Positions 1 to 8,103 of a stretch of DNA of 64,000 bases are shown here, in pieces (position 1 is the stretch's first letter; each line of letters begins with the position of its first letter). The stretch lies in the NCBI GenBank assembly GCA_021234155.1, contig JAJEKV010000006.1, positions 18,728,740-18,792,739 of the forward strand. The letters are read 5' to 3'. A model generated the notes under the pieces. It was not told where the DNA came from and searched no databases. It saw nothing but the letters and a program-made list of their open reading frames with translations. Origin of the DNA: Isoetes taiwanensis (lineage: Eukaryota > Streptophyta > Lycopodiopsida > Isoetales > Isoetaceae). The position numbers were made by a program, and so were the translations under genes.

Positions 1-185
1 ATGCACTAAAGATGTATCTAGATGTTAGTTTCCTTCGCAAACTCTGGGATACAGATGCTCTGACACACGTTAAGATGGCACACTATCACCAACAAGTCAA
101 TTCTATGCTCACGAGAGGCCCGCATCAGTACTTTGCACCCATTTGCCCATGAAGAAACGCAGACTTATAGCTTCCATTCGCACGG

Positions 186-340
186 GTGTGTATCGTCTCC
201 ACCAGTATTGTTTTTGTACGGGTACGGTACCTTTCAAGTATTTAGTATATCGTACCAGAGGTACGTTACGTAGGGAATAAGAAATGAAATGTTTTTGCTT
301 CAAATTTTAGCAGTTTTTAGCACAAGTACGGTAACTATTT
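186..340. repeat. GTAC-rich degenerate repeat, left part
   Basis: This AT-rich stretch contains repeated words such as GTACGGTACC, GTACGTTACG and AGTACGGTAA. The same words continue at 1043-1255, on the other side of a 693-bp inserted element. Seen directly: dense GTAC tetramers on both sides. Inferred: one repeat block interrupted by the insertion. The sequence from 1 to 185 holds nothing I recognise. Confidence 0.45.
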
Positions 341-1033
341 GGGAAATTTACCAAAATAACCTTAATTGTTAACTTAATTCCCAAAAAACCCTTTGTATTC
401 TTGAAATTCCCAAAATGCCCTTAATTATTAAGTATTTTCTCAAATAGCCCTTTGTATTTTAAAAATCACCAAAAAGCACGTATTTATAATAGAGGATCAT
501 CTTCTAAGAGGAAGCATTTCTTACAGATGACAATAGTTTGGAACATAACTTTTAAAACTCATTATGACAAAAATATGCAACAGAAATCATTACCACACTT
601 GTACACACGCTTTTCTCTATCTCTGTCTTTTGTCCTATCAGTTTGCTTTTAGGCTTGCTAGGAGGATGACATGTTGCGGGAGGTAGCAATTCATTATTTT
701 TAAGTTGTTCAATATTTGGAGGATCGATACAGACAATATATAAATAGCAAAATGAGCTCTACAAGTAACCTGGATGGGTATAAAGCAGCTTTTCCACAAG
801 ATGCCCACAAAGCTTCTCCTTCAATACGATTTTTATAAAAGCATTAAGTTAGTTATCTTCGATCATTTCTAGTATTAGAATGATAGACTTATCTCTAGCT
901 TTTGGTGATTTTTAAATTACAAGGGGCTATTTGGGAAAATACTTAAGAATTAGGGGCATTTTGGGAATTTCACAAATATAAAGGGCTTTTTGGGAATTAA
1001 GTCAACAATTAGGGTTATTTTGATAAATTTCCC
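341..1033. mobile_element. Non-autonomous Mutator-like TIR element
   Basis: The element is bounded by long terminal inverted repeats of about 130 bp. The left end begins GGGAAATTTACCAAAATAAC. The right end, read on the complement, begins GGGAAATTTATCAAAATAAC, and the match continues inward with scattered mismatches. It is flanked by a near-perfect 9-bp target-site duplication, TAACTATTT (332-340) and TAAGTATTT (1034-1042). A 9-bp duplication with TIRs longer than 100 bp is the classic signature of Mutator-like elements in plants. The interior (about 476-895) has no transposase-like reading frame, so the element would depend on an autonomous partner. One mismatch in the duplication and several in the TIRs point to moderate age. 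Confidence 0.75.
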
Positions 1034-1042
1034 TAAGTATTT

Positions 1043-1255
1043 TAAAGGTACGGTACGTATTTTATAGGTATTTTTTAGGTACTAGCAGTGCGAGTATTTT
1101 ACAAGTATTTTATAGGTACAGTACATATTTTATAGGTACGGTAATAACACTTTTTAACGTACTGCCTATTTTTTCGGTACGTTATAAACTTAGGTACGTT
1201 ACGAGGTACGATATGTAAAATACTTACAGTATCGTACATGTACGGTAAGTACGTA
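1043..1255. repeat. GTAC-rich degenerate repeat, right part
   Basis: This block continues the one at 186-340. Words such as GGTACGGTACG, TATTTTATAGGTA and GGTACGTTAC recur. By eye I count roughly a dozen GTAC tetramers in about 210 bp, where about one would be expected by chance. It ends where a truncated LINE begins. Confidence 0.5.
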
Positions 1256-1727
1256 ACAACACTGGTCTCCGCATTGAGACGGGGCGTTGGACTCGAGGAG
1301 CACGGGAGAAGGGCTTTGTCAATGTTTCCACCAAGGCGCCATTGAAGATGAATGTCATGCCCTTCAAATCTGCACTGCATTTGCCCATATCCGAGTAGGG
1401 TATCTTCGGTTAGTTGTGTCTGAACAGCCGTTGCATGAGTTATTGAATACGGCGTCCGTGGGCTTGTTGGGGTCATACCTCCAGGAGGTTATAGATACAC
1501 AGACTGGGACTCAGTTGTATCCTCTAGGATAATACTTAATTGTCCTATACAATTGTACAGTGTACCAGCATACTTATTACTGCTAAGGTTTTTCCCTCGA
1601 AAACCCTTTGGGGCGTGGGTTTTTTAATCCTGACAATAATACGCTTGCTGCTCTCTTTTTGTTTGGGTCCCATAGGCCAATTGATCTCCGTGGATGATAA
1701 AAATCTATTCTATTCTATTCCTAACAT
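1256..1727 (+). mobile_element. 5'-truncated LINE 3' end with (TATTC)n tail
   Basis: The plus-strand frame to the stop near 1530 encodes a piece resembling the cysteine/histidine region at the C-terminus of plant LINE reverse transcriptases. It contains CHQGAIEDECHALQIC, compare the family pattern C..C...IEDE.H.L..C, and then HIRVGYLRL. The stop is followed by about 190 bp of 3' UTR with TTTTTCCCTCGAAAACCC and GGGTCCCATAGGCCAATTG. The end is an ATCTATTCTATTCTATTC tail at about 1710-1727. The last ~70 bp recur in inverse orientation at 4623-4720, which supports a dispersed LINE 3' end. There is no endonuclease or polymerase core here, so this is a dead 5'-truncated copy. A protein profile search for the zf-RVT domain would confirm it. 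Confidence 0.6.
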
Positions 1728-2165
1728 CTCAAAATTATAAAAGCTGACAAAAGCCAGCATTTTTCTTTCTAACTAAAAAGCGACATATCCATGTGGTCCA
1801 GATCGACTAGTATTCTAAAGCAATGCTAGAATAAATACACAAAATATGAAAATGTTGAATCTTCACAAAAACATCGGGATATATTTGTCTAGTCTTTAAA
1901 GCTGGTAATTAGATATGAGCTTGCTTATTGCATTTGTTTTGACAAAAAATTAGCCATCCATCTAATATATATGCACACCGATTCAGGTTAATATTTCCAA
2001 TGCTAAACTAATATTTAGTAGTGCAGAAATCTAAAGATCAACATTTTCAAATTTCATTGAAGTGCAACAATCAAATATGTAGCAAAATAACATGGGTTCC
2101 AGGGGGATTTGATATGGATGTATAAATAACAATTCCTGAAGCCATAGGCCATGTATCCCTAAAAC
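1728..2165. other. AT-rich sequence, no gene seen
   Basis: No coding region is supported here. From about 2090 the sequence (GGTTCCAGGGGGATTTGATA, then CAATTGAATGGGTTGTTATA) is repeated at 2801-2895, so this is the flank of the repeat cluster that follows. Confidence 0.5.
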
Positions 2166-2218
2166 AATTGAATGGGTTGTTATAAAAAACAAATATAGAT
2201 TCAAGATAAAAAATAATC

Positions 2219-2430
2219 ACATTAGCTCAATGGGTATGTTGGTTAAATTAGTCTTAGTAGGACATTGAGTTATTTTGGTAGAAATTCGAGCCCCTGTATT
2301 TCATATTCTAAAATCTTAAACAAAGCCGTATAGCGGTTCGATATTCCATCAAAACCTTAGGCAAAATCGTATTTCATATTTCAAAATCATAGGCGTCTCC
2401 AATCATAAATGACTATACGCGAAACGAGAG
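2219..2430 (+). repeat. SINE-like repeat, copy 1 (tRNA-derived)
   Basis: This is the first of three direct copies. It has an RNA polymerase III A-box-like word, TTAGCTCAATGGGT, at 2222-2235. About 50-60 bp further on is a weak B-box-like word, AATTCGAGCCCC, near 2283-2294. The body continues with TATTTCATATT, AAACAAAGCCGTATAG and a second GGTTCGAT word. The tRNA-like box pair is visible; the SINE call is inference. No target duplication is obvious because the copies sit in a locally duplicated block. Confidence 0.45.
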
Positions 2431-2485
2431 AAACAATTGAATGGGTTGTTGTAAAAAAAATATAGATTCAAGATAAAAAATAATC

Positions 2486-2800
2486 ACATTAGCTCAATGG
2501 GTATATTGGTTAACGTAGTCTTAGTAGGACATTAAGTTATTTTGGTAGAGGTTTGACCCCCGTATTTCACATTTTAAAATCTTAAACAAAGCCGTATAGA
2601 GGTTCGATATTCCCTCAAAGCCTTAGGCGAAATCGTATTTCATATTTCAAAATCATAGTCGCCTCCAATCATAAATGATTATAAACGAAAAGAGAGGTGC
2701 CCAGAGGCCCCAACATACAATCTGAGTTGTAGGGTCGACGAATCCGATGACTGCGGTAGTCCAAGTTGCATCTCGTTTAGAATATGTAGCAAATTAACAG
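2486..2800 (+). repeat. SINE-like repeat, copy 2 (tRNA-derived)
   Basis: The A box TTAGCTCAATGGGT starts at 2489, and the degraded B box AGGTTTGACCCCCG lies near 2549-2562. The copy extends through GAGAGGTGCCCAGAGGCCCC and GTCGACGAATCCGATGAC to GAATATGTAGC near 2790. It lies about 267 bp downstream of copy 1 and shares the same upstream flank (CAATTGAATGGGTTGTT, ATTCAAGATAAAAAATAATC). The pair therefore looks like a local tandem duplication rather than two independent insertions. Confidence 0.45.
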
Positions 2801-3331
2801 GGGGTTCCAGGGGGATTTGATATGGATGTAAAAAAAGTAACAATTCCTGAAGCCATAGGCCATATATCCCTAAAACAATTGAATGGGTTGTTATAAAAAA
2901 AAGTATAAATTCAAGATAAAATGGAAAGATACTTAACTCTTGTATTCCAGTTGTTTCGGGAGGTATTTCTGAAAAAGGGTCCAATTGAGTTTCGGGAAAC
3001 TGACGAAGTAACCGTTGATTATATTCCCCAGTACGAATATTGGATATAAATTCAAACTGATGATCGCTAAAAGATCTACTACTTTAATTCCTGTTTCAAA
3101 AATTGATAATTTAGTATCTAACTGTGTAAAGGCTGGAGCAGGTCAGATTTGAGAATGAAAGAATGTCTTTATTTCTTGTTCAAACAAGTATGGTAAAAAC
3201 ATTTTGAACGAATTTGAGGAATCTCTTGTTTCTTCATCTGGGAGCAGCCTAAACCGTGAGAACGGGGTTGTGGGAGAGCGATACAAGGCTGTGCTGCTAG
3301 GCGAAGCGGTTGAGTCCCGCACCCTAGATTA
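2801..3331. other. Repeat flank and unassigned sequence
   Basis: Positions 2801-2925 repeat the flank seen at 2090-2210 (GGTTCCAGGGGGATTTGATATGG to CAATTGAATGGGTTGTTATA). The rest, to 3331, is unassigned and I see no gene. A minus-strand open frame at 2679-2984 runs across the repeats and is not credible as a gene. Confidence 0.4.
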
Positions 3332-3645
3332 ATCACATTAGTTCAATGGGTATATTGGTTAAAGTAGTCTGAGTAGAACATTGAGTTATTTTGGTAGAGG
3401 TTCGAGCCCCCGTATTTCATATTCAAAAATCTTAAACAAAGCCGTATAGAGGTTCGATATTCTCTCAAAGCCTTAGGCAAAATCGTATTTCATATTTCAA
3501 AGTCATAGGCACCTCCAATCATAAATGACTATAAGCGAAACGAGAGGTGCCCAGAGGCCCCAACATACGATATGGGTCGTAGGATTGACGAATCCGACGA
3601 CTGGGGTAGTCCAGGTTGCATCTCATTTAGAATATGTAGCAAAAA
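3332..3645 (+). repeat. SINE-like repeat, copy 3 (best preserved)
   Basis: The A-box-like ATTAGTTCAATGGGT is at about 3338-3352. A good B box, AGGTTCGAGCCCCC (consensus GGTTCGANNCC), is at about 3398-3411. The body matches copies 1 and 2, including AAACAAAGCCGTATAGAGG, GAGAGGTGCCCAGAGGCCCC and the closing GAATATGTAGCAAAA. The A-rich end after TATGTAGC would fit a SINE 3' tail. Of the three copies this has the clearest polymerase III promoter. Confidence 0.5.
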
Positions 3646-4622
3646 AACAATCAAATGCACGACATATGCTCATATGCAAGGCAAATAAGGTAGAATTTAG
3701 AGCTATCTTGCTGAGATAGAGCTATAAAGATAAGAGGAAAAATGCAAGATCAATTATCGATCGTAGGAAGAACTATAATTGGATATAAACAAAGAAATAT
3801 AAGTTATACCGTGAACATTTAAAGTGTGCACCTTTTCCTTTGTCAGAGAGTATGAAACACAGTGGTAAATATTCCAATTTGGTAAAGAAACTGCACATTT
3901 TGTATAGTCTGTAGTGAGATGATGTTTAAAATATCAGCTTGTCGAATTATGTATTCCTCCACCCCTGATAATAATGCCCGCATTTTCAAACCTAATCACA
4001 TAATGCTGAAGCACTTTTTGTTTCAGATAAGTAGCATACATGGTATACTTTGCCAGAGGAAGACATACATAGTCCAGACAGTACAAAGATGAAAATATTA
4101 GCCAGAAGATTATTAGGATAACTTACTAGAACTTATGGACACCTACCAAGGTACAAATATAATATCCATCTGAAGTGTAAAAGAAAGACATCATTCGGAA
4201 AAAATCTAAAAGATTTTCTAGTCGATAGACATCTCTGTCCATATCCCGACATTTTCCTACTTGAATATGCTGGGGAATATAAATATTGTGGAGAATATAT
4301 AATGTATTGAACATATATTAATCTGTGTGTACTCATGATGCGTAATGCTTCCCTATTGCAAAGTAGAATTAAATGCAGTGAAGATAAATAATAGCTGGCA
4401 TCTGCCAGAGCAAACATAATATGATATATGTTGTAAGCAAGGATTATGGATAGCACCTGTGTAGATATCTTCACTAATATTTATTACACGAGAAGCTTTA
4501 CTGAAGCCGCTTCATATTAGGTGAACACTCCATCAAGGACATCTGATGTCTAGAATGCATTCGGGCCCTAGGAAATGTGCAAGTGTGATCTCAGATGGGC
4601 AGCACCTCCAATTGGTTGTACT
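3646..4622. other. AT-rich sequence, no gene seen
   Basis: About 1 kb has only short, low-complexity open frames on both strands. I recognise no protein motif, RNA gene or repeat boundary. Confidence 0.5.
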
Positions 4623-4720
4623 AATAGAATAGAATAGAATAGAATAGATTTTTTATCGTCCATGGAGATCAATTGGCCTATGGGACCCAAATAAAAAGAG
4701 AACAGTAAGCGTATACCAAA
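4623..4720 (-). mobile_element. LINE 3' tail, minus strand
   Basis: Read on the minus strand, this is GGGTCCCATAGGCCAATTGA, GATCTCCATGGACGATAAAAA, then ATCTATTCTATTCTATTC. It matches the 3' end of the truncated LINE at about 1660-1727 in opposite orientation. Only about the last 100 bp are recognisable, so this is an extreme 5' truncation or a remnant. Confidence 0.55.
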
Positions 4721-4805
4721 AAATGAGAATAAACAAAATGAGAATGTATATAAAAAAGCAAGAATAATACACCTTAAGAAAGGGTGATTTATTAAATAAG
4801 CTTAT

Positions 4806-5215
4806 TTGCAGGCAGAGGATGAAGAGCAGAACCAACAGGATTGGCAGCTACCTATAAAGAATTTTCTACAATTCAAGGAAATGCCCTCAGGGCTGACTTC
4901 GAGCCAGCAAAGGAGATTTAAAGAAAAATGTAGGCAATTTAAAATGATTAATGATGTTTTATGTAAAGTCAACAGGGATGGACTATTACTGAGGTGTGTC
5001 AATGAAGAGGAATCTGCGCTGATCAAATATTTGGCAAAAGGATCCTCCTCCCAGCTGCACTAAAACCCATCATTTCTCCAGGACCTTTCCAAATATGGGG
5101 ATTAGATTATATTGGTCCTATTAACCACCCTTCTGCAAGACAACATCAGCACATTATTGTAGCTACAGATTATTAGCCTATGAGTCTCCAAGTTTTCAAG
5201 AAGACAGGTGAGATG
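4806..5215 (+). pseudogene. Ty3/Gypsy integrase fragment
   Basis: The first frame (4806-5063) contains NFLQFKEMPSGLTSSQQRRF, CRQFKMINDVLCK and LLRCVNEEESALIKYL. These resemble the segment just before the integrase zinc finger of plant Gypsy elements. After a stop, a second frame reads PFQIWGLDYIGPINHPSARQ, then HIIVATDY. This is the start of the integrase catalytic core, with D in WGLDYIGP and in VATDY. The intervening H-H-C-C zinc finger is missing, the frame is broken, and nothing convincing follows about 5215. It is a dead internal piece. Its wording differs from the chromovirus at 34.5 kb, so it belongs to a different Gypsy lineage. Confidence 0.7.
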
Positions 5216-6250
5216 ACAAGATTGCCCCTACCATCCTTTCTGAGATTTTGGCTGCCAAATGTTTGCCTCCTTAAATAGCAGCTGTTGTACAAGAAGCATG
5301 ACCACTATACCACAAACACAAATTGTAAAATATAATTCTTGTTCTCATAAAAAAAAAAAAAAAACAACAGGAATTGCCGTAGAACTCGCAGAAATCTACA
5401 CCTACAACATTTTCTTGTGCAGCTAATCCTATTATGGCTATCTAACTTTGCAATTTGAAAGGTTATAATTTGCTAGAATCTAAAACTGATGCATAGTTAT
5501 TGTAACTGGCTCCGATCACCCCATTTCCCAAGAATGGTTAGTGAAAATGCCTATGATCAATAAGAAAAATTCATTAAGGTTCAACCACAACCATGGAGCT
5601 AAACATAGTGAGTAGATGCATGATGCATCACTGCCTCAAGAATAACTAGTGAGAAGAAGTTAGTGAAAACTTCTTCATCCTTCTGTAATCAAATCAAGAA
5701 TGTCAGAAGACACTGCAATCACCCTGTTAATTACACACCTTTCCTATCGTTCCATCCTCTAGTTTATGTTTTTCAGTTTGAATCTTTGTACCATTTTTGC
5801 TTCATCCTCCGCAAAAAAAGCCGGAAACCAAAGGCATGGAGAAATTTTTTTGAAGAAGCCACCGACAATATATTAAAAGAATGGTAATGTTACAAAGCAA
5901 GTGAGGAGGAAGGAGAACTGCCCCAAAGAGACAGTGATACCTCGACACTCCACAACCATTTTTGCTTCATCCGCCATCACCATCTACCACACCCAAGAAG
6001 TCCCGCCAAATGGAAAGCATGGAACGAAATTGCAGAAGAGAAAACAGACTTAAACAAGAATGCATACCCATCAGCATCATATAGTTTGCCCAATTCATTT
6101 CTATTGCGGGACGTATTTTGGTAATTGTTAGGGCTAAGATTTTGGTATTATATTGTATAAAATACGGTATATTTTGCCTCATTTGAGGAGCTTAATTAGA
6201 TTAAGAAAAATGTTTCTAATTTGGGGTGATTGTTTGTGGTTTCATCTGGG
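5216..6250. other. No gene seen
   Basis: Unassigned AT-rich DNA with a 15-16-nt A run near 5350-5365. Short open frames (for example 5663-5887) have no recognisable motif. The A run could be the tail of a retroposed fragment, but I see no matching flank duplication. Confidence 0.4.
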
Positions 6251-6654
6251 ATGACCGTAAATCTACTCTGGAATGTGGTAACCGGACACATGTCCGGGTT
6301 AACCACTGCTACTCAGTTTCTAGCTCAAAAATCAAGGGTTTTTCCATGTTTTTTCACTGATCTTGCTTGATGAATACTCAAATCTCTTGCTCTTTGGAAT
6401 GAATGAGGTTTTAAAGGGCTGGCAAGGCGATTCTAATGGTTTTTGAATCGGATTAAACCATTCAAAGATTAAATTACAAGCTCTATTCCAAAATCAACAT
6501 GTCAGAACCGAGTTTCACGCTCAGTTCGTCGCATGGTTATCCCGGCTGAAGAATAGTGGTTAGCTCAGACAAAAACAGTGATTAGCTCGGACACACTGTG
6601 GTTAACTCGGACATGTGTTCCGGTTTACCACACCCCGGAGTAGATTTATGGTCT
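6251..6654. mobile_element. Small TIR element with subterminal repeats
   Basis: Inverted repeats of about 55 bp bound a 0.4-kb element. The left end reads GACCGTAAATCTACTC. The right end, complemented, reads GACCATAAATCTACTC. Both continue to GTGGTAAMCCGGA, ACACATGTCC and GTTAACCAC. The interior right half holds repeated words TGGTTAGCTCAGAC, TGATTAGCTCGGAC and TGGTTAACTCGGAC. Such subterminal repeats are typical transposase binding sites. I see no clean target duplication, so the superfamily stays open. Confidence 0.55.
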
Positions 6655-7350
6655 TCCTTTTATTTGTGCTTTTTACAATGGTATGCTTTTGGAAACCCAC
6701 AAGACAGATTTTGGAGCGCAGGCCACGATGCTGTTCTTGTCAGCCAGAGCTTCTGATGCAAGTTCAGCGCGAAGTTCGACGCCGGATCTTCATATAGGCT
6801 TTGGCATTGGCATCATTGCTGCCAGAGTAAAGAATGCGTATGCATGTGTTTGATTTTTGCCTTAATTAGACCATAGCGAGTTTTTCAAAGGCCCTATTTT
6901 GGAAATCTACGAGTCTATCGGCCAGGTGTGCGGCAACGAGATTGAAGGAAGGAAGCGGATCTGCATGTGGCTGAGGAAGCACATCACGTTTCCATCTGGT
7001 GCAGGTTTGAAGGATCTGACTGCAGAAGCTCCAGGGGATCAACGGCAGGGAAAATTGGGCATGGAGCATGCTTTTGCGCTAGCCACAGAGCCTTCATATT
7101 GCTATGATGCACCGGATTTCTATTGAAGAGGAAATTCCCTTTTGTGCAGAAAGCAAGAACAGAAATGGATTGCTTAATGCTCATATCCACATCAGGAGGA
7201 GTTTTGTGCAGGGGTTTGGCCATAGAACAGGAAAACCTATGCTGCAATTTCATAACAGAGCAACAGTAGATGAATTGAAGTTTTGATGCATACATGGGTA
7301 GATGAATTGCTGGCTACAAGCCTTTGATTTGTGTATTTTATATGTGCATA
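6655..7350. other. Unassigned region upstream of the Helitron
   Basis: Open frames exist (plus 6899-7126; minus 6984-7295), but none has a motif I recognise and they overlap each other. The plus frame opens at a TTG, not an ATG. A captured gene fragment is possible, without supporting evidence. Confidence 0.3.
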
Positions 7351-7406
7351 TCCTTCCTATATAATAAGGAAATGGTGTCTGTCTGTCTATAACTCCACTC
7401 GTATGC

Positions 7407-7412
7407 CACGTG
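7407..7412. promoter_or_regulatory. G-box CACGTG
   Basis: A perfect palindromic CACGTG in GCCACGTGTAA, about 55 bp into the Helitron and 50 bp upstream of the first heat-shock element. G-boxes bind plant bZIP and bHLH factors. A single 6-mer is weak evidence on its own; it is listed because it sits in a promoter-like block. Confidence 0.3.
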
Positions 7413-7461
7413 TAATTCCACCCACCTATTTCACTTGGCTCAATCTGAACGGTAGATGGTG

Positions 7462-7537
7462 TTCTCGAAGTTTCTTGCAAGCTTGGCATTGAAGCTTCAC
7501 ACATGTTCTAGATGCGAGCATCCAGAAGCTTCTAGAA
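7462..7537. promoter_or_regulatory. Heat-shock element cluster
   Basis: Two perfect three-unit heat-shock elements are present: TTCTCGAAGTTTC at 7462-7474 (TTCnnGAAnnTTC) and GAAGCTTCTAGAA at 7525-7537 (GAAnnTTCnnGAA). Between them are a two-unit GAAGCTTC at 7491-7498 and a partial TTCTAGA at 7506-7512. The second perfect element ends 13 bp before a TATA box. Heat-shock factor trimers bind arrays of alternating GAA/TTC units, so the layout matches plant heat-shock promoters. Heat inducibility is inferred, not shown. Confidence 0.6.
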
Positions 7538-7550
7538 TGTCCCTGCATCA

Positions 7551-7557
7551 TATAAAG
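7551..7557 (+). promoter_or_regulatory. TATA box
   Basis: TATAAAG in CATCATATAAAGCG lies 13 bp downstream of a perfect heat-shock element. A start of transcription near 7580 would be expected. The first ATG after that (7590, in AAAATGGATTTGG) opens a 75-codon frame without a recognised domain. The Helitron's own basic N-terminal region starts 1.6 kb further down, so an intron or long leader would be needed to connect them. Confidence 0.45.
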
Positions 7558-7611
7558 CGAGCGGCGAACATTTTCAGGGCAAAACCAAAATGGATTTGGT
7601 TTCTTTCTTTA

Positions 7612-7675
7612 GGGTTTCAGGATTCTCGAAGGCGGCGTTGGCGGGTTTCAGGATTCTCAAGGGCGTCGTTAGCCC
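7612..7675 (+). repeat. 31-bp tandem duplication
   Basis: GGGTTTCAGGATTCTCGAAG (from 7612) is repeated as GGGTTTCAGGATTCTCAAGG (from 7643), a period of 31 bp with few differences. It lies in the presumed leader just downstream of the heat-shock/TATA block. Confidence 0.5.
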
Positions 7676-8103
7676 GATGCTATCCGCACCATACCTGCTG
7701 ACCCGTTGGAGATATCGGCTCTATTGTGAACATGGATTTGAAGTAACGCATCAGTTCGGTGCACTGGAAGCTTCTGCCTGCAAATGTTTTTCAAAGCATA
7801 ACGTTTCCTTCCTCTAATACATCTGTAGCATAGTTTGAGTAAGACAAAGGCGTCGTTTTAAAGTTTAGTACTGCTTACTCTCTTCTGCAACACTAGAGCA
7901 CATCAAGGCCCAAAAATGCAGGCATTGATCATGCCCTCAAGCTACCAAGCATTAGCTTGCGTGTTTTTTCTTTGCCCACCAGTAGTTTACAAGAAGATGC
8001 ACTGGCGACTGAGCCATCTAAGGGGATCGAGTACTCAGATTTTGGGCTCATTAGACAACAAGGTTCAGCACCTAACAGTCTGCTATGGAGCCATTCTATT
8101 CTA

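Noticed and set aside
1710-1727. Telomere-like repeat
   Set aside because: The repeat is TATTC, not the plant telomere TTTAGGG, and it is the tail of a LINE 3' end.
2222-2294. Functional tRNA gene
   Set aside because: A- and B-box-like words are present, but no cloverleaf stems close, and copies occur as a longer repeat. SINE is the better reading.
2679-2984. 101-codon minus-strand frame with hydrophobic stretches
   Set aside because: It runs across repeated SINE-like sequence and flank; the apparent membrane segments come from AT-rich repeats.
6899-7126. 75-codon frame as a small gene
   Set aside because: It starts at TTG, has no recognised domain, and overlaps opposite-strand frames.
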